From assembly GCF_900167975.1 (NCBI RefSeq), contig NZ_FUZU01000004.1:744001-808000 (forward strand): a DNA stretch of 64,000 nucleotides, in the 5' to 3' direction. Shown piece by piece: positions 63,983 to 64,000 of this stretch (positions are counted from its first letter, which is position 1; each line of letters starts with the position of its first letter). Made by a program: the position numbers and the translations under genes. The notes under the pieces were generated by a model. That model saw only the letters and a program-made list of their open reading frames with translations. It ran no database searches and was not told where the DNA came from. The DNA is from Ohtaekwangia koreensis. GTDB taxonomy: Bacteria; Bacteroidota; Bacteroidia; Cytophagales; Cyclobacteriaceae.

Positions 63983-64000
63983 ATGAAAGCTGCAGAAATC
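63983..64000 (+). CDS. First six codons of a gene truncated by the window end
   Basis: An ATG at 63983 is followed by AAAGCTGCAGAAATC (MKAAEI) to the window edge, and a promoter-like box is about 25 bp upstream. The identity cannot be told. Confidence 0.35.

Noticed and set aside
1-64000. CRISPR arrays, tRNA or rRNA genes, insertion sequences, integrases
   Set aside because: No regularly spaced repeats, cloverleaf-like sequences, transposases or terminal inverted repeats were recognised on reading; a tRNA/IS search tool was not available.

Overview
The window is chromosomal DNA from a member of the Bacteroidota, most likely a Cytophagales-type soil or aquatic bacterium. This is inferred from three SusC-type receptors (one partial), two SusD partners, two ECF-sigma/FecR pairs of the Bacteroidota kind, TAnnTTTG-like promoter boxes, weak Shine-Dalgarno sequences, and families such as DUF5690, DUF4202 and VCBS/UnbV. 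Composition is moderate in GC, with conspicuously many TATA words even inside genes. No tRNA, rRNA, CRISPR array or insertion sequence was recognised.

Region 1 (1-9.9 kb) begins with the N-terminal part of a SusC receptor, followed by what looks like an aminophosphonate-catabolism island. It holds an XRE-cupin regulator with a perfect palindrome just upstream, a TIGR03364-type FAD amine oxidase, a PHP phosphoesterase overlapping a DUF5690 transporter, a phosphonatase-like HAD hydrolase that keeps the cap lysine, and an HD-domain oxygenase that keeps every PhnZ active-site residue. A GAF/Cache sensor and a small secreted protein lie within it, and a ClC channel follows.

Region 2 (11.7-36.8 kb) is a complete nitrate-assimilation locus. 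On the minus strand lie narK, a porin, nrtA, nrtB, nrtD, a fused nitrate reductase with its own FAD and [2Fe-2S] domains, and a rubredoxin fused to a siroheme-reductase-like scaffold. About 6 kb away are a NarX/NarL-like two-component pair, nirB and nirD, cobA for siroheme, and a DUF4202 protein. TACGTA-based sites arranged as 7-2-7 or 7-3-7 inverted repeats occur before narK, the sensor kinase and nirB/cobA, which defines a probable nitrate regulon. Between the two halves lie a TonB receptor, a TetR-HMA-like-MFS operon with a 26-bp operator, a NIPSNAP protein and a PRC-barrel protein.

Region 3 (37.4-59.7 kb) holds two outer-membrane nutrient-uptake systems, each ordered sigma factor, FecR anti-sigma, SusC with STN signalling domain, SusD. 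The first continues into a VCBS/UnbV lipoprotein, a ThuA-PQQ-PKD-cytochrome c-CBM fusion and a Tat-exported TIM-barrel isomerase. Both FecR-SusC gaps contain an intrinsic terminator pointing the opposite way to the genes, which suggests cis-antisense small RNAs.

Region 4 (59.9-64 kb) has a MacB/FtsX-type permease, a small cysteine-containing protein, a GH12-like secreted glucanase and the first codons of a gene running off the end.
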